Shown piece by piece: positions 13,101 to 21,656 of a stretch of DNA of 34,676 bases (the stretch's first letter is position 1; the number at the start of each line of letters is the position of its first letter). The stretch is from a virus. Under the pieces are notes generated by a model. That model had not been told where the DNA came from, searched no databases, and worked only from the letters and a program-made list of their open reading frames with translations. Position numbers and translations under genes: made by a program. The stretch lies in the IMG/VR virus record IMGVR_UViG_3300015360_000016, positions 1-34,676 of that record; one strand, written 5' to 3'.

Positions 13101-15505
13101 TCATCCTTCGGGAATTCAATCTTCGCCGGGTCTATCATGTCCGCCCGCTGAATCTGGCTCCCCTTGTCCTTGGGGATAAACTCCATCGGCACTTCAATTG
13201 GGATGCCGTCTTTCAGCTTGGCCCGGCCGTCCGCCGTGATCTCTTTCAGTGTGAATTCGTCACCGGCAATTTTCAGCTTATCGCCCACGCCCACCGCGCC
13301 AGACTCCGCCGATAAATACTCAATCGTTTTAAGTTCCGGTACCTGCCCCTTGTTCAGCGCCGCCTCCAAGAACTTCGGGAGCGCCTCCGCCTGCTCTTTG
13401 ATGCCCGTCTCTTTGAAGCCGATCGCTGATAAGAATTTCCCGCGCCGGTCCTTGATCTCGGTGTTAATGCCGAACTGGTCCGGGTGGCTGGGCATGTCCT
13501 GCGCGTTCACAAACGCCCGGCGTGCGTCCTCGGCCCGCTGGTTCAGCCGTGCTTTCTCCGGCTTGGTCAAGCCCGTGTAAACGCGCTCCTGTTCGAACGC
13601 GTCAAGCGCCGTGGTAAAGTCCGCTTTCACATCCTGCTTGAGTCGTTTCACGGCGTCCACTGGCACCGTCCATTCGCCGATCTGCGCCACCGTCTGCCCG
13701 TCGAACATAAACAAATGGTCAATCGTGCCGCTCTGCCGCGGGCTCAGCGCCTGCGTGGCGTCCGTCGGCCGGCGGATCGCGTGAGCGCGATTGAAGCGCA
13801 CCCGGTGGCCCGCGTTGGGCATGTCGAAATTCTCATAGACCGGCCGCGCGTTGACGTCCTGCAAGGGCGTGATGCGTGACCCCAACAGCGTCTCCGGCCG
13901 GTCCATCCCGGTGAATTCCGGCATGATCGTGTTTTGAAACGTGCTCGGCGGCCCGTCGTTCTCCGCCACCAGCCTGGCTTCTTGCTCGGTCGTGAGTTTC
14001 GGGAAGTCGGTGAAATTACCAGACACCGCCGGCGGGTTGGGGGAAACAGGCGCACCCACGTTCTGGGGGCCAGCGCCTGCCGGGTTAGGGCCCGCCGGCG
14101 GTGTCTCTGAAAACAAGGGGTTGGCCTCTTCCAGAATCTCGCCCGTTGCCGGGTCGATTAAATCGCCCGTGTTGGGATCTCGCACCGGGGGCATGCCCGC
14201 CCGCATGGCTTTTTCCTGCGCCTCCAGGTCCGCCGCGCGCGCCTGCAGTTCATCCAGCCCGGCGGGGTTGTACGTGCTGCCCTTCAATTCTTCGTTGAAC
14301 TTTCCCACGTCCTCCGCGGCCTGCTCAATGCCCGCCGCCATTTTCGTGCGCGACGTCTTAGCCAGCTCTAAGATCGGCCGCCGTACACTCTCCGGCAGCG
14401 CGGGAAATTCATGAAACAAGTTCCCCACCTGCTTGATGCCCGGCAGTTGTCCCGCGCGGCGCCAAAGGTCTTGCACAGCCTGAGCCGCCTGCGGTGCTTC
14501 CAGAATCGTTTTCTGCGGCAACTGTAGCGGCGCCGTCAGTCCCTTCACTTCCGGCAAATAATTCACGGGGTTATACTTCCCGCCCAGCCGGAACAGGGAG
14601 AGCGGGTCAAACTCCCCGCCCACCTGTAGGAACGCCTCCTGCCCCGCCTTCACACGTTCCCCGGCTTCGCCCGCCGCTTTGAACGCCTGCTCGTCCGTCA
14701 GCCCGCGCGCCGCCTGGTTCCCTAGAGTCTCCCGCGCCGCGCCGCCCAGTTCGTTCTGCTGCCCAGCCATGCGCTGTATAAGCTCATTCTGAGGCACAAC
14801 ATTTCCCGCATCATCCAGAAGATTCCCCAGCGGTCCATACGCCGGCGCCGGCTTGATGAAACGCGCTTTCGCGTCCGCCAGCGCCGGGGCGGTCACCACG
14901 TCCCCGGCTTCCTGCGCCCCTTTCAGCCACGAGTTGTATTTCGATTCGCCCGCCGTGAACTGCTGCGCCAGCCGTGCCGCCTCGTCCAGATGCCCCGCCA
15001 CCTTCCCCGTGGCCACGCCCGCTTTCGTGCTCGCCTTAAGGCCCATGAAACCCGGCAGAACATTCAACGGGTCCAGAATCAATTCAGTGGCCAGCCCCGC
15101 CGCGCCGGATCCTGAGAGTAAATTGTCTGTCTTGTCGATGCCCAGCCACGTTTCGTTCACGTCCTGGCCGCTGACCCTGTTTTTTTTCGGATCGTACAGC
15201 CCCAGCGTCTCCGAAAACGGTATCAGCCCCAGCAGCGGTTCCAGCCGCCCCGTGGCCAGCCCGCGCAAGGCATTGCCGGGCCGGTCCAGAATATCGCCCA
15301 CCGTGCTGAGAAACCCCGGTTCATCCGGCGGGGGCTCGATCGGAGCGAATGCCGGCGGGGGTGCGAACGGTTCCAGCGGTTCGTTCTGCGGAAATGAAAT
15401 ATTCATGGGGTCCGGATGGAACGTCATCGGGCCGTACTGTTCACGCCGTTTGCGCCGCGGCGTGTTATCCCATAGCGGCGTGTCATCCCATAGCGGCATG
15501 TGCAT
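10190..15505 (-). CDS. Giant internal virion / DNA-ejection protein (1771 aa)
   Basis: Last gene of the late operon and by far the largest, about 15% of the genome. ATG 15505 follows the preceding stop directly (TAAATG). The N-terminus has P-L-W-D-D-T-P-L-W-D-N-T-P then a Pro-rich stretch; the body is long, Ala/Glu-rich and helical with disordered linkers. The C-terminal third has R-A-F-P-A-Y-H-V-R-N-T-V-S-N-R and hydrophobic Ala/Gly-rich segments (A-V-P-A-M-I-A-A-A-F, G-P-G-M-L-L-E-G-G-A-A-A-A). Size, position after two Gln-rich proteins and end of the morphogenesis cluster match the gp16-like component of podoviral ejectosomes, which form a channel across the cell envelope. No lytic transglycosylase motif was found. 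A heptamer island (12761-12781) lies in one linker. Confidence 0.7.
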   Translation of the reverse strand: MHMPLWDDTPLWDNTPRRKRREQYGPMTFHPDPMNISFPQNEPLEPFAPPPAFAPIEPPPDEPGFLSTVGDILDRPGNALRGLATGRLEPLLGLIPFSETLGLYDPKKNRVSGQDVNETWLGIDKTDNLLSGSGAAGLATELILDPLNVLPGFMGLKASTKAGVATGKVAGHLDEAARLAQQFTAGESKYNSWLKGAQEAGDVVTAPALADAKARFIKPAPAYGPLGNLLDDAGNVVPQNELIQRMAGQQNELGGAARETLGNQAARGLTDEQAFKAAGEAGERVKAGQEAFLQVGGEFDPLSLFRLGGKYNPVNYLPEVKGLTAPLQLPQKTILEAPQAAQAVQDLWRRAGQLPGIKQVGNLFHEFPALPESVRRPILELAKTSRTKMAAGIEQAAEDVGKFNEELKGSTYNPAGLDELQARAADLEAQEKAMRAGMPPVRDPNTGDLIDPATGEILEEANPLFSETPPAGPNPAGAGPQNVGAPVSPNPPAVSGNFTDFPKLTTEQEARLVAENDGPPSTFQNTIMPEFTGMDRPETLLGSRITPLQDVNARPVYENFDMPNAGHRVRFNRAHAIRRPTDATQALSPRQSGTIDHLFMFDGQTVAQIGEWTVPVDAVKRLKQDVKADFTTALDAFEQERVYTGLTKPEKARLNQRAEDARRAFVNAQDMPSHPDQFGINTEIKDRRGKFLSAIGFKETGIKEQAEALPKFLEAALNKGQVPELKTIEYLSAESGAVGVGDKLKIAGDEFTLKEITADGRAKLKDGIPIEVPMEFIPKDKGSQIQRADMIDPAKIEFPKDELSGKTGQLPGMQKLNKATDVLADIEQRLGLKPVDMERGADVAAPVVKESLTTPPAIMEPLTAGPLVDPVADMNASIEQWRTQRPTLESMVTEVPNEPKYWDPIKEMRGQGSGASAGTAAGILPTPKITAETAKVTPATAKAAPAADSVENLQRRFNEVDLRIKRTDAASVTDNDRNTHRQLSSLIDVKHARAKIAATIERMGAETSAAATGAAKLIPDGSAPDFARAVTDYIEHGGADAPTNVIQTAETIRGKYDEMLKLEQGRGLNSAAMKSERIAYTTHVGTNEGRRFFGSLSDEQRGSLFKRLEDKRIRAGMEPNPEALKTSGRQKLDASMNAPRRKAKPVPKGMEVEANRAMMKLKAEDRAFIQQNGLVAEYLDFAKEISTVHASQIPRLEAYKHLGVSELNEAFTEFGAKGAVFNENPAAQVFTREKRHIQAMAGADFFDGAVNQFGRETDRTGVSLGNGLVDYKDGSVGLESINTQRAAQGLPPIAFDDPATAQAILDTSKRLTDPDEVNELVGWFDNITRAYKGSITRAFPAYHVRNTVSNRLQSWLGGVPLSGAHRETALKALSGKNLNVTLGDGTSLNREALLKEFAESGAGRNGQFEELLKDTVDPSNAEKTWNPFLQNSHWQDNFLIRGGDKVGATLAGGPGMLLEGGAAAAGKLDGRMIEDGDRLAHYIHKRMEGNSPQVAAADVDKHLFDYSKESLTPFEQKYMNRAVLFYGYTRRAVPAMIAAAFTQAGKVKQLTQLGMQPGGPEREPGYTKDALSIPLGTDADGNAMLGYDLGTPIEGAAAPFGKGLPGLLGSLNPALKVPLELGSGQDFFLHKPIEENRKAPHWAADLPGPVRDALGVVEIPTQSGKPKFEMDPLALYALNNSPLSRLSNTLGKATDDRKGAFARGINLFSGAKAVSVDEEAEDKWATKGEIKRRLKELERQGKVRTPEIFTADVAGKEDAEVQALLKALRKG
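12761..12781. repeat. Heptamer repeat island (3 x 7 bp)
   Basis: GGCCCCT, GACCCCT, GACCCCT on the + strand; encodes R-G-Q-G-S-G in a linker of the giant protein. Confidence 0.75.
12944..12968. repeat. 9-bp inverted repeat inside the giant gene
   Basis: AGTGGTCAA (12944-12952), 7-nt spacer, TTGACCACT (12960-12968). Perfect arms within coding sequence; function unknown. Confidence 0.8.
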
Positions 15506-16897
15506 TTAGTCCTTGTAGTTGTTATCGAACAGCATTTCCGCCGCCGGCCGTGACCAGCCTTTTTCCATCAGATAGTCTATGAATGTGGGCCTCTGATTTT
15601 TGCGCGCCCCTTCGAACCTGTTTGCCATAAAGCGATACGCCATGTCCACTCCGGGAATACCGGGTTGGTTACGTTTGCCTGTCGCCTCCAGCGCTTTTTC
15701 AAACGCATCGCGCGAATGGGTGTAGCCCGTCTTTTGTGCCAGCGCCTCTATTTTAGCGGCGGCTGGGTCCGCCCGGAATTCATCACTCTGGATCGTCGGT
15801 ATGGCCACCGGGCCCGCGTCCCCTTTCAGGGCTTGCTCACGCGAATTCATATATTGCAGCTGCAACTGCTGAACCCTCGCCTGATCGCCCGATTGCATCG
15901 CCTGTTCGATGTGCGTTTTGTACAGCATGTCGATGGCGCCCAGCTTTTCTTTGCGCAGTTCGTCCGGCGCCAGCTTCCCTTCGGCCTTGTGTTTGTCCTG
16001 ATCGAACTGCCATTTCGCGCGGTCCCGATCCATCATTCGGCGCGCCTCGGCGTCCTGCTCCTCGCTCGCTTGCTGACTGGGTGATTTTCCGGAATTGATA
16101 CCATTCAACACGCGGATAAGAGTACTGTATTTCTCCATGGGGTCCGCGGCCTTCGCCAGCCTTCCGATTGCGCCGCCTTCCTGCGGTGCGGCACTCGGCG
16201 TGTTGGCTGCGTCTGCCGTTTCCATGTAGGGCGCCTGCACCAAATTCGCCACCGCGCTGCCAGGCGGCACCGGCGCCGCCGGAGCGAACTGAGCGAAATA
16301 ACTCGACGTCTCGGCCGGCGCTGGCTGCGGTTGCTGCGCGCCGCCCATTAACCCATTGATGGCCGTCGTTTTGATTTTGTTCATTGCGCGCGCGGGATCA
16401 AACGCGCGGTCGTTTTCTTTTAAATTAAATTCACGTTCCGCGTTGGCCTGCGTCACCTGAAGTTCTTTGTCCCTCTGTGTGATCTGGCCTTTGTTGAATG
16501 ATTCCTGAATGTCGGAGAGCCGCGCGTTGTGCTGAATATCCGCCTGCTGTGTCGAACTCATGCGCTGTTCCGTTGCGGAAAACTGCTTGTCCTGGCGTTC
16601 GCCCGCAATCCGCGCCAGCGCTCCGCTGTGCTCGTAGCCGGTGGCGTCCCGGTCTTTCTGCGCCGCGTATCCGGCCTGATCACGCTGTGACGTGAAAATA
16701 CGGTCCGCCTCGCTCTGTTCGCGTTTGAAGCCGATTTCATTCATGCGCATGTTCTGCTCTGCCTCCAGCCGCTTGCGCTGCAGGTGGTACTGCCCCGCCA
16801 TCGCCATCGAATCGTTCGCGTTGCGCGTGCTGTGATTCAGCGCCGCCGCATTCGCCCGCGCCCCCGATTCCGTCCCCGCTCCCAGAAAATAAGCCAT
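15506..16897 (-). CDS. Internal virion protein (coiled-coil, Gln-rich)
   Basis: A 463-residue protein from ATG 16897 (AAGGAG at 9 nt). The first 170 residues are almost continuous heptad-like helix rich in Gln, Arg, Glu and Asn (for example Q-Y-H-L-Q-R-K-R-L-E-A-E-Q-N-M-R-M-N-E). A Pro/Ala linker and a second helical region follow, then a more compact C-terminal domain (T-G-Y-T-H-S-R-D-A-F-E-K-A-L-E). Its stop abuts the start of the giant protein. Order and composition fit a T7 gp15-like internal core protein; sequence similarity to a named family is not claimed. Confidence 0.65.
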   Translation of the reverse strand: MAYFLGAGTESGARANAAALNHSTRNANDSMAMAGQYHLQRKRLEAEQNMRMNEIGFKREQSEADRIFTSQRDQAGYAAQKDRDATGYEHSGALARIAGERQDKQFSATEQRMSSTQQADIQHNARLSDIQESFNKGQITQRDKELQVTQANAEREFNLKENDRAFDPARAMNKIKTTAINGLMGGAQQPQPAPAETSSYFAQFAPAAPVPPGSAVANLVQAPYMETADAANTPSAAPQEGGAIGRLAKAADPMEKYSTLIRVLNGINSGKSPSQQASEEQDAEARRMMDRDRAKWQFDQDKHKAEGKLAPDELRKEKLGAIDMLYKTHIEQAMQSGDQARVQQLQLQYMNSREQALKGDAGPVAIPTIQSDEFRADPAAAKIEALAQKTGYTHSRDAFEKALEATGKRNQPGIPGVDMAYRFMANRFEGARKNQRPTFIDYLMEKGWSRPAAEMLFDNNYKD

Positions 16898-16954
16898 GGT
16901 TTCATTCTCCTTTTTCAGTTCCTGCCGCCTGCCCCTGCCACCCGCCTACTTCCT

Positions 16955-18385
16955 TTAATACCCGCCGCCACCACCTGAATACGCAGCCAGCCCGCGCCGC
17001 GCCGGCCGTTTGGCGGCCACGCCTCTGCCGGGCGCAAAGCCGCTAAAATAACTCGCCGTATCTGTCGGAACGCCTCCCGTGCTCGCCGTTCCACTGGCCG
17101 CTGTCGCCACCGGTTTGTACGCGCCGCCCTGCCCATTATTCGCGCTGGGCGAAAAGCTTCCGCCCGTGTTCTCGTAACCGGGCTTCACGGGAGCTTCCGC
17201 GCCAGCCGTCGCCGGCGCTGGCGTCGGCGCCATCGTCGCGCTTCCCGGTCCTACTCCTTGATTGGCTCCTCCGGCTGTCGGCTTCTGCGGCGCGCCCGTC
17301 GCGCTGCCGGGGCCTGCGCCCTGGTTGGCTCCGCCGCCGAATGGCATCGTGAATCGGTTGGCTCCCTGTCCCGCCAGCGCCGTCAGCGCCGAATAATCCG
17401 GCACCGCCGGGCGATTGTTCGCCAGCAACTGCATCATGGCGTTGCGGTCGTCGCGATTCATCTGCTGTTGAAAGCGCGCATCCGCCGCCGCGCGGTCTTC
17501 CACACTTCCCAAAAAGCTGAACGCCGTGTTCAGCGTCTGCCCCGTCCGGTTCAGTCGGTCCTGTTCCGCCGTGATCGTGATATCGCGCTGCTGCCCCGCC
17601 TTCATCCCAGCGTACTGGCTTTGCAAGGCCTGTTCTGCCGTGTTCAAGTCGTTGCCCTCACCGCCGCCGCGGGATACTGCATTCGCGCGCATTTCCAGCC
17701 GCGCCGATTTCTCCGCCTCGCTCAGCCCGTCCGCCCCGCGGGACACCATCTGTTGAACCGTGCGCTGATCCATGCCCGGATTCTGAAGCAAGCGCATCAG
17801 CGCGCCCGTGGCCTCGCCGTGCAAGCCCTGATTGGCTGGAAACCCGCCGCCCGTCGCGCCCGTGCTGCTCCCCCCGGCCGTCAAATGCCCCGGTTGATTC
17901 GCGTTGTCGTGGACGCCATCCGCCGGCGGCCCATTCTGTTGCGCCTGCTGACTGACCGCCCACGCCGTGCCGCCCTGCGGATGGGAAAACGCACTCCCGC
18001 CGTTCACTTGTCCCGCTCCGGGTGGCGGATTGGGCCGGAAACTCGCCGGCAGTCCATTCATACCCATGAAGCCCCGCCCGCCTTCCGCCGCTCCCTGACC
18101 GGTCAGAATAGCCATCTGCGCTTGTAGATTGGCCTGTTCCTGCTGGCCCGCCTGCTGCTGGTATATGGATTCCATCGCCGCCGCTTCCGCCGGCGTCGTC
18201 GGCGCCTGCCCGCTGGCAATCATCTGCTGAGCCCGCTGCATAATGGCATTCTGAGCAATCCCACTGCCTTGGTTGAGCACCTGTTGAATGCCCTGCCCTG
18301 TCGGCATGCTGCCGCTATTCCATAGATTCTCCCCGCGGTCGTTGGTGAAATTCACGTTCTGCACAAAGGGCGAAAGTCCCGCCAT
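16955..18385 (-). CDS. Internal virion protein (Gly/Gln/Ala-rich)
   Basis: A 476-residue protein from ATG 18385, with GGAGG at 8 nt; the previous gene's TAA touches its start. Long Gly, Gln, Asn and Ala-rich stretches alternate with short helices (for example Q-Q-Q-A-G-Q-Q-E-Q-A-N-L-Q-A-Q-M). The C-terminal 130 residues are disordered, with repeated G-A-N-Q-G-x-G-P-G-S-A-T motifs, and end G-G-G-G-G-Y. It is first of three consecutive genes that look like the ejected inner-core proteins of podoviruses (gp14/15/16 order), so a gp14-like role is inferred from position. Confidence 0.6.
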   Translation of the reverse strand: MAGLSPFVQNVNFTNDRGENLWNSGSMPTGQGIQQVLNQGSGIAQNAIMQRAQQMIASGQAPTTPAEAAAMESIYQQQAGQQEQANLQAQMAILTGQGAAEGGRGFMGMNGLPASFRPNPPPGAGQVNGGSAFSHPQGGTAWAVSQQAQQNGPPADGVHDNANQPGHLTAGGSSTGATGGGFPANQGLHGEATGALMRLLQNPGMDQRTVQQMVSRGADGLSEAEKSARLEMRANAVSRGGGEGNDLNTAEQALQSQYAGMKAGQQRDITITAEQDRLNRTGQTLNTAFSFLGSVEDRAAADARFQQQMNRDDRNAMMQLLANNRPAVPDYSALTALAGQGANRFTMPFGGGANQGAGPGSATGAPQKPTAGGANQGVGPGSATMAPTPAPATAGAEAPVKPGYENTGGSFSPSANNGQGGAYKPVATAASGTASTGGVPTDTASYFSGFAPGRGVAAKRPARRGLAAYSGGGGGY

Positions 18386-18859
18386 TTAAATGTCCTCCGC
18401 GTGAACGATCACTGTTACTTTGTTGGCGCTGCTACACAGCCCGTTGATCTTCTCGCCCTTGCGCATCGCCAGCCCGGTGAACGTCATTGGCGGATCGCCT
18501 CGGACTAAATTCATCGCCAGCCCGCTGATGCAGTTCGCATCCGTCGCCGTTTCGCCCAGCCCCACATGATGGATCTGAAACGTGCGGTCCACCACGCCGT
18601 CGACGTTCGCCACAAGCAGCTGCACGTTCCGGTAGTCCCTGTCGGCGGTAAACACCGTGGCATCAACCGCCGTCAATTTCACCGCCGCGCGCCTCCGCTG
18701 CCCGCCCTGGATCGGCTGAGCAATCTTCAGCCCGCCACTCTCCACCGCCACCGGCGCCATGTTCCCCGCCGCGTCGACGCCACACAAAATCGCGTTGATT
18801 AGCGTCGGGTCGCTGATGTTCTGCGTCGAAGCCTGCGGTTTGCCGCGCTGATCGATCAT
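18386..18859 (-). CDS. Virion structural protein, hypothetical
   Basis: A 157-residue, beta-rich protein starting at ATG 18859, which overlaps the upstream stop (ATGA). Contains A-D-R-D-Y-R-N-V-Q-L-L-V-A-N-V-D-G-V-V and F-Q-I-H-H-V-G-L-G-E-T-A, which suggest a jelly-roll or Ig-like fold as in decoration or tail-associated proteins. No signal peptide or catalytic motif. The position between the nozzle-like protein and the internal proteins supports a structural role. Confidence 0.55.
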   Translation of the reverse strand: MIDQRGKPQASTQNISDPTLINAILCGVDAAGNMAPVAVESGGLKIAQPIQGGQRRRAAVKLTAVDATVFTADRDYRNVQLLVANVDGVVDRTFQIHHVGLGETATDANCISGLAMNLVRGDPPMTFTGLAMRKGEKINGLCSSANKVTVIVHAEDI

Positions 18860-20979
18860 ACTTTCCTCGGGGTTTCGCAGTCGTCAACCTTGTACTTCAT
18901 GCGGATCGGCCCGTAAATCTCCCACGGTGCGCCGGCCTGATCAGAATAAATCACCAGTCTGACGTCCGTTGCCAGTTTCCGGTTCAATTTAATTTCGAAG
19001 CGGTGCACCTGTTCGCCCGACGCGTTGACATACGTCGGATCGATCATCACCGCGCCATTTGCCGCCACCTGCGTGATGCCGTCCGCCGTCTGGTCTGTGT
19101 GGTCTATCGCCGATTCGCTCGACCCGTTGTACAGGGCCGTCACACACAGCGGCCCGCACACCGATTTGAACTTCACCCACAGCGTCACACTGTAAAACCG
19201 AGTCTTGCGGTCCGGTCCGCCCGGCGCAAAACGCGGCGAAAAATAGCGGCACGGGATTTCACCGATCTGATACCAGTCGCCCGCCACCGGCGTGGCCGTC
19301 CAGTCCCTATTCAACGTGAGCGTATCCGCGGTATTCGTCACGATCAGCCGCGTCTCGCGCGATCCGTTCAGCTTGGCAACCTTCGTCGCCGTCACCGCGC
19401 GCAGTCCGCCGTTGGTCGTCGGCCACGTCGCGCCCACGCTGATCAGTGTTCCCGCCACTCCGCCCGTCACCTGCCCGTTCAATGGCGTGGTGGCCGACGG
19501 CGCGCCGAAACTGGTCCCCATGCCATCGATCCAGCAATAACTGGGAATATACAGCGCCCCCGCCACCGCGTTCACCGCTTCAGAGTAAAAGGCCATCCGG
19601 AACGCGCCGCTCTGGTCCGGCAGTTCGGTCGTGCACGTCACCCCCCAAGGGTAAACCTTGCAGTTCTCCCACTGCTCTTTTTGCATATTGTAAAGCCACG
19701 CCTTTTTCGGGTAGGTGTCGGTTCCTTCCGTCAAAAATACGTAGAGCATGCGCTTGTACGGGTCGCGCCCCAGATGCCAGTTCCCCGATGTGTTCCAGTT
19801 CAATGCGTTGCGCTGGAATTCGTGCTGAATCGGCCAGCCGATATCCTCCGGAAACCCCCCCGGACTCATTCTGTAAACGCCCTGATGGTCGATCCCGTAC
19901 ACCATGCCGTCGTAATAACGCAGCGCGTCGGGCGCCAGAACTCCGCGGCCACTGGCCAGCGGCACAATCTCCCCATCTCCGTTGCTCACGCTCGGATCGC
20001 GCCGGTATTTGTGAAAATAAAGCCGGTGCGCCTTCGCATACAGGAAACCCAGCGGCCCCAGTCCCACCCCCGACGTCAGCCGTTCGCCGTCGTCGCCCAC
20101 GCGCAGTTCGTTGGATACTCCGCCGCCGCCGGCCGCCGCCGTGCCGCAATGCTCCGGGCTGTCCGGTTCGCTCCATGCCACAAAATCGCCCGGCCCGGTG
20201 ATGGTGATCGTCTTCGATCCCGTCCCCCCGATGTAATTATCAGCCAGCGTCAATCCCGTGCCGCTCTGCGCCGTGATGCGGTAACTCTTGGCGTCGGTGT
20301 CGCCCGAAGCCGTCATATCCAGCCCCACATGAGCCGTGATAAAGCCGGCGCCCAGCGTGACCGCGGTGCTGCCGTTGGTCACCGTCGCCGTCACCTGGTA
20401 AATCGCCCGACCCAGATAAAACGCCCGCCCCTCATTGGCCCGCACCACCAGATACGGCCGCGTCAACGGTGCGTTGCGGCTGTGCAGAGATCTCCGGAAG
20501 ACCAGCAGCGCATCGGGAATGTTGTCATCGAACGTCAGCGTGGCCTTCACCGTTCCGAATTCAGTCGCACCCGTCACGGTGTCGATGTTCACCACGTAAA
20601 ACGACTTCCCATTCTCCGCGGTGCGTTCCAATATCCAATGCGTCGCCCGAGCCGGCGCGCTGCCCGGATGCGTCACCGTGATAATCTGGTTGTTGGCCGT
20701 CACCGTTAAATCCGCACTCGGCAAGCTCATTGTGCCGTTGTTAGAATCGTGCCACCGGATGCGGTAGCGCACCGTTCCCGCCACCAGCCCCGCGCTGGAC
20801 GATGCCGCCACCGGCGCCCCCGGCGCCGTCATTCCCAGCGCATAGGTGGATTTCGTGCGAATACAGAATGCGTAGTTCGGGCTGTGCCCGTCCACAAAAA
20901 TGCCCAAATCACGCAGCTGAGCGAAACTCGCACGCTTGGCCACGCCGCCGATGGTGATCGCACTGATGGCGCTAGGCAT
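18856..20979 (-). CDS. Tail nozzle-like protein
   Basis: A 707-residue, almost all-beta protein from ATG 20979 (GGAGG at 9 nt). The N-terminal 160 residues contain a fibronectin-III-like segment (G-T-V-R-Y-R-I-R-W-H-D and following); the middle has repeated strands with F-L-Y-A-K-A-H-R-L-Y-F-H-K-Y, G-M-V-Y-G-I-D-H-Q-G-V-Y-R-M and R-M-L-Y-V-F-L, the spacing expected of propeller blades. The C-terminal part returns to beta-sandwich. The nozzles of T7 (gp12) and P22 (gp10) are beta-propeller proteins of this size encoded next to the adaptor; I infer the same role here. Translation is coupled to its neighbours on both sides. Confidence 0.65.
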   Translation of the reverse strand: MPSAISAITIGGVAKRASFAQLRDLGIFVDGHSPNYAFCIRTKSTYALGMTAPGAPVAASSSAGLVAGTVRYRIRWHDSNNGTMSLPSADLTVTANNQIITVTHPGSAPARATHWILERTAENGKSFYVVNIDTVTGATEFGTVKATLTFDDNIPDALLVFRRSLHSRNAPLTRPYLVVRANEGRAFYLGRAIYQVTATVTNGSTAVTLGAGFITAHVGLDMTASGDTDAKSYRITAQSGTGLTLADNYIGGTGSKTITITGPGDFVAWSEPDSPEHCGTAAAGGGGVSNELRVGDDGERLTSGVGLGPLGFLYAKAHRLYFHKYRRDPSVSNGDGEIVPLASGRGVLAPDALRYYDGMVYGIDHQGVYRMSPGGFPEDIGWPIQHEFQRNALNWNTSGNWHLGRDPYKRMLYVFLTEGTDTYPKKAWLYNMQKEQWENCKVYPWGVTCTTELPDQSGAFRMAFYSEAVNAVAGALYIPSYCWIDGMGTSFGAPSATTPLNGQVTGGVAGTLISVGATWPTTNGGLRAVTATKVAKLNGSRETRLIVTNTADTLTLNRDWTATPVAGDWYQIGEIPCRYFSPRFAPGGPDRKTRFYSVTLWVKFKSVCGPLCVTALYNGSSESAIDHTDQTADGITQVAANGAVMIDPTYVNASGEQVHRFEIKLNRKLATDVRLVIYSDQAGAPWEIYGPIRMKYKVDDCETPRKV

Positions 20980-21613
20980 GAGGAGCCGCCTCCATCGTCT
21001 GCGTGAGTTGAATCATGCGGTTGCGCGTTCGCAAATGGTTCTCCCCGTGCCACGCCCGGATGAACGGCGCGCCCACGTCCTGTTTATCTTTATTGATCGA
21101 CCACAGATTCCAGGCGTCCGGCAGGTCTTTGACGCAGATCCCCGTCGTCGTCGGCAGCACGTTGTCCAGCAGCCAGTTGACCCGCCCTTCGTCGTGGTGC
21201 GTGTTTTTGTAACTGATCCCGCCCAGGGACTGAATGGCTTCGAAAAACCGGATCGTCACCGGGTCCGCCCGAATGAGCATCACGCCCGTGTTGAACACCC
21301 CATCGGGTTGACGCAGCAGTGCTAAATTGCACGGCTGAGGCAGCCCGTCACGCAGATTGATCGCGGGATTCACGATCAACGTATCCGCATCCAGCCACGC
21401 CACGATCGTGCCCAGGTCGTAGTCCTTCAACACGTTCAGCAGCAGCACGATCTTTTCCATAAATAAGCTCTCGCCGATGCGCCGGCGCTGGCCAAAGTCC
21501 GCATGGTAATCCACCCCGTGGAATGCGCAGTAGCGGCGATGATACGGCGCCGTGACGCGAATCATTTCCGCGCACTGCCCCACGCCATGCTGCACCAGTA
21601 CCGCGTCGTTCAT
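20972..21613 (-). CDS. GT-A fold glycosyltransferase (GT34-like)
   Basis: A 213-residue enzyme from ATG 21613 (GGAG at 5 nt). It has a metal/sugar-nucleotide-binding DxD in A-W-L-D-A-D-T-L-I (Asp75, Asp77), the acceptor-side F-N-T-G-V-M-L-I-R segment near 107-115, an H-H-D-E-G-R-V-N motif, and I-R-A-W-H-G-E-N-H, the second metal-binding His of this fold. These match the galactosyl/mannosyltransferase GT34-type layout. No membrane segment, so cytosolic. Its location between tail genes, with 8 bases of overlap to the nozzle gene, implies co-expression with virion proteins, so it may glycosylate a virion component or a host envelope precursor. Confidence 0.8.
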   Translation of the reverse strand: MNDAVLVQHGVGQCAEMIRVTAPYHRRYCAFHGVDYHADFGQRRRIGESLFMEKIVLLLNVLKDYDLGTIVAWLDADTLIVNPAINLRDGLPQPCNLALLRQPDGVFNTGVMLIRADPVTIRFFEAIQSLGGISYKNTHHDEGRVNWLLDNVLPTTTGICVKDLPDAWNLWSINKDKQDVGAPFIRAWHGENHLRTRNRMIQLTQTMEAAPHA

Positions 21614-21622
21614 GCTCTCTCC

Positions 21623-21654
21623 GTCCCCCTGTCTCCCCGTCTTCCCGTCCCGCC
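21623..21654. repeat. Octamer repeat island (4 x 8 bp)
   Basis: GTCCCCCT, GTCTCCCC, GTCTTCCC, GTCCCGCC, filling the gap between the Cys-rich protein stop and the glycosyltransferase start. Confidence 0.8.
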
Positions 21655-21656
21655 GT

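Noticed and set aside
18856-20979. Plus-strand frames of 568 and 251 aa over the nozzle gene
   Set aside because: Arg/His/Pro-rich antisense frames without start signals; the opposite strand has a convincing beta-rich protein.
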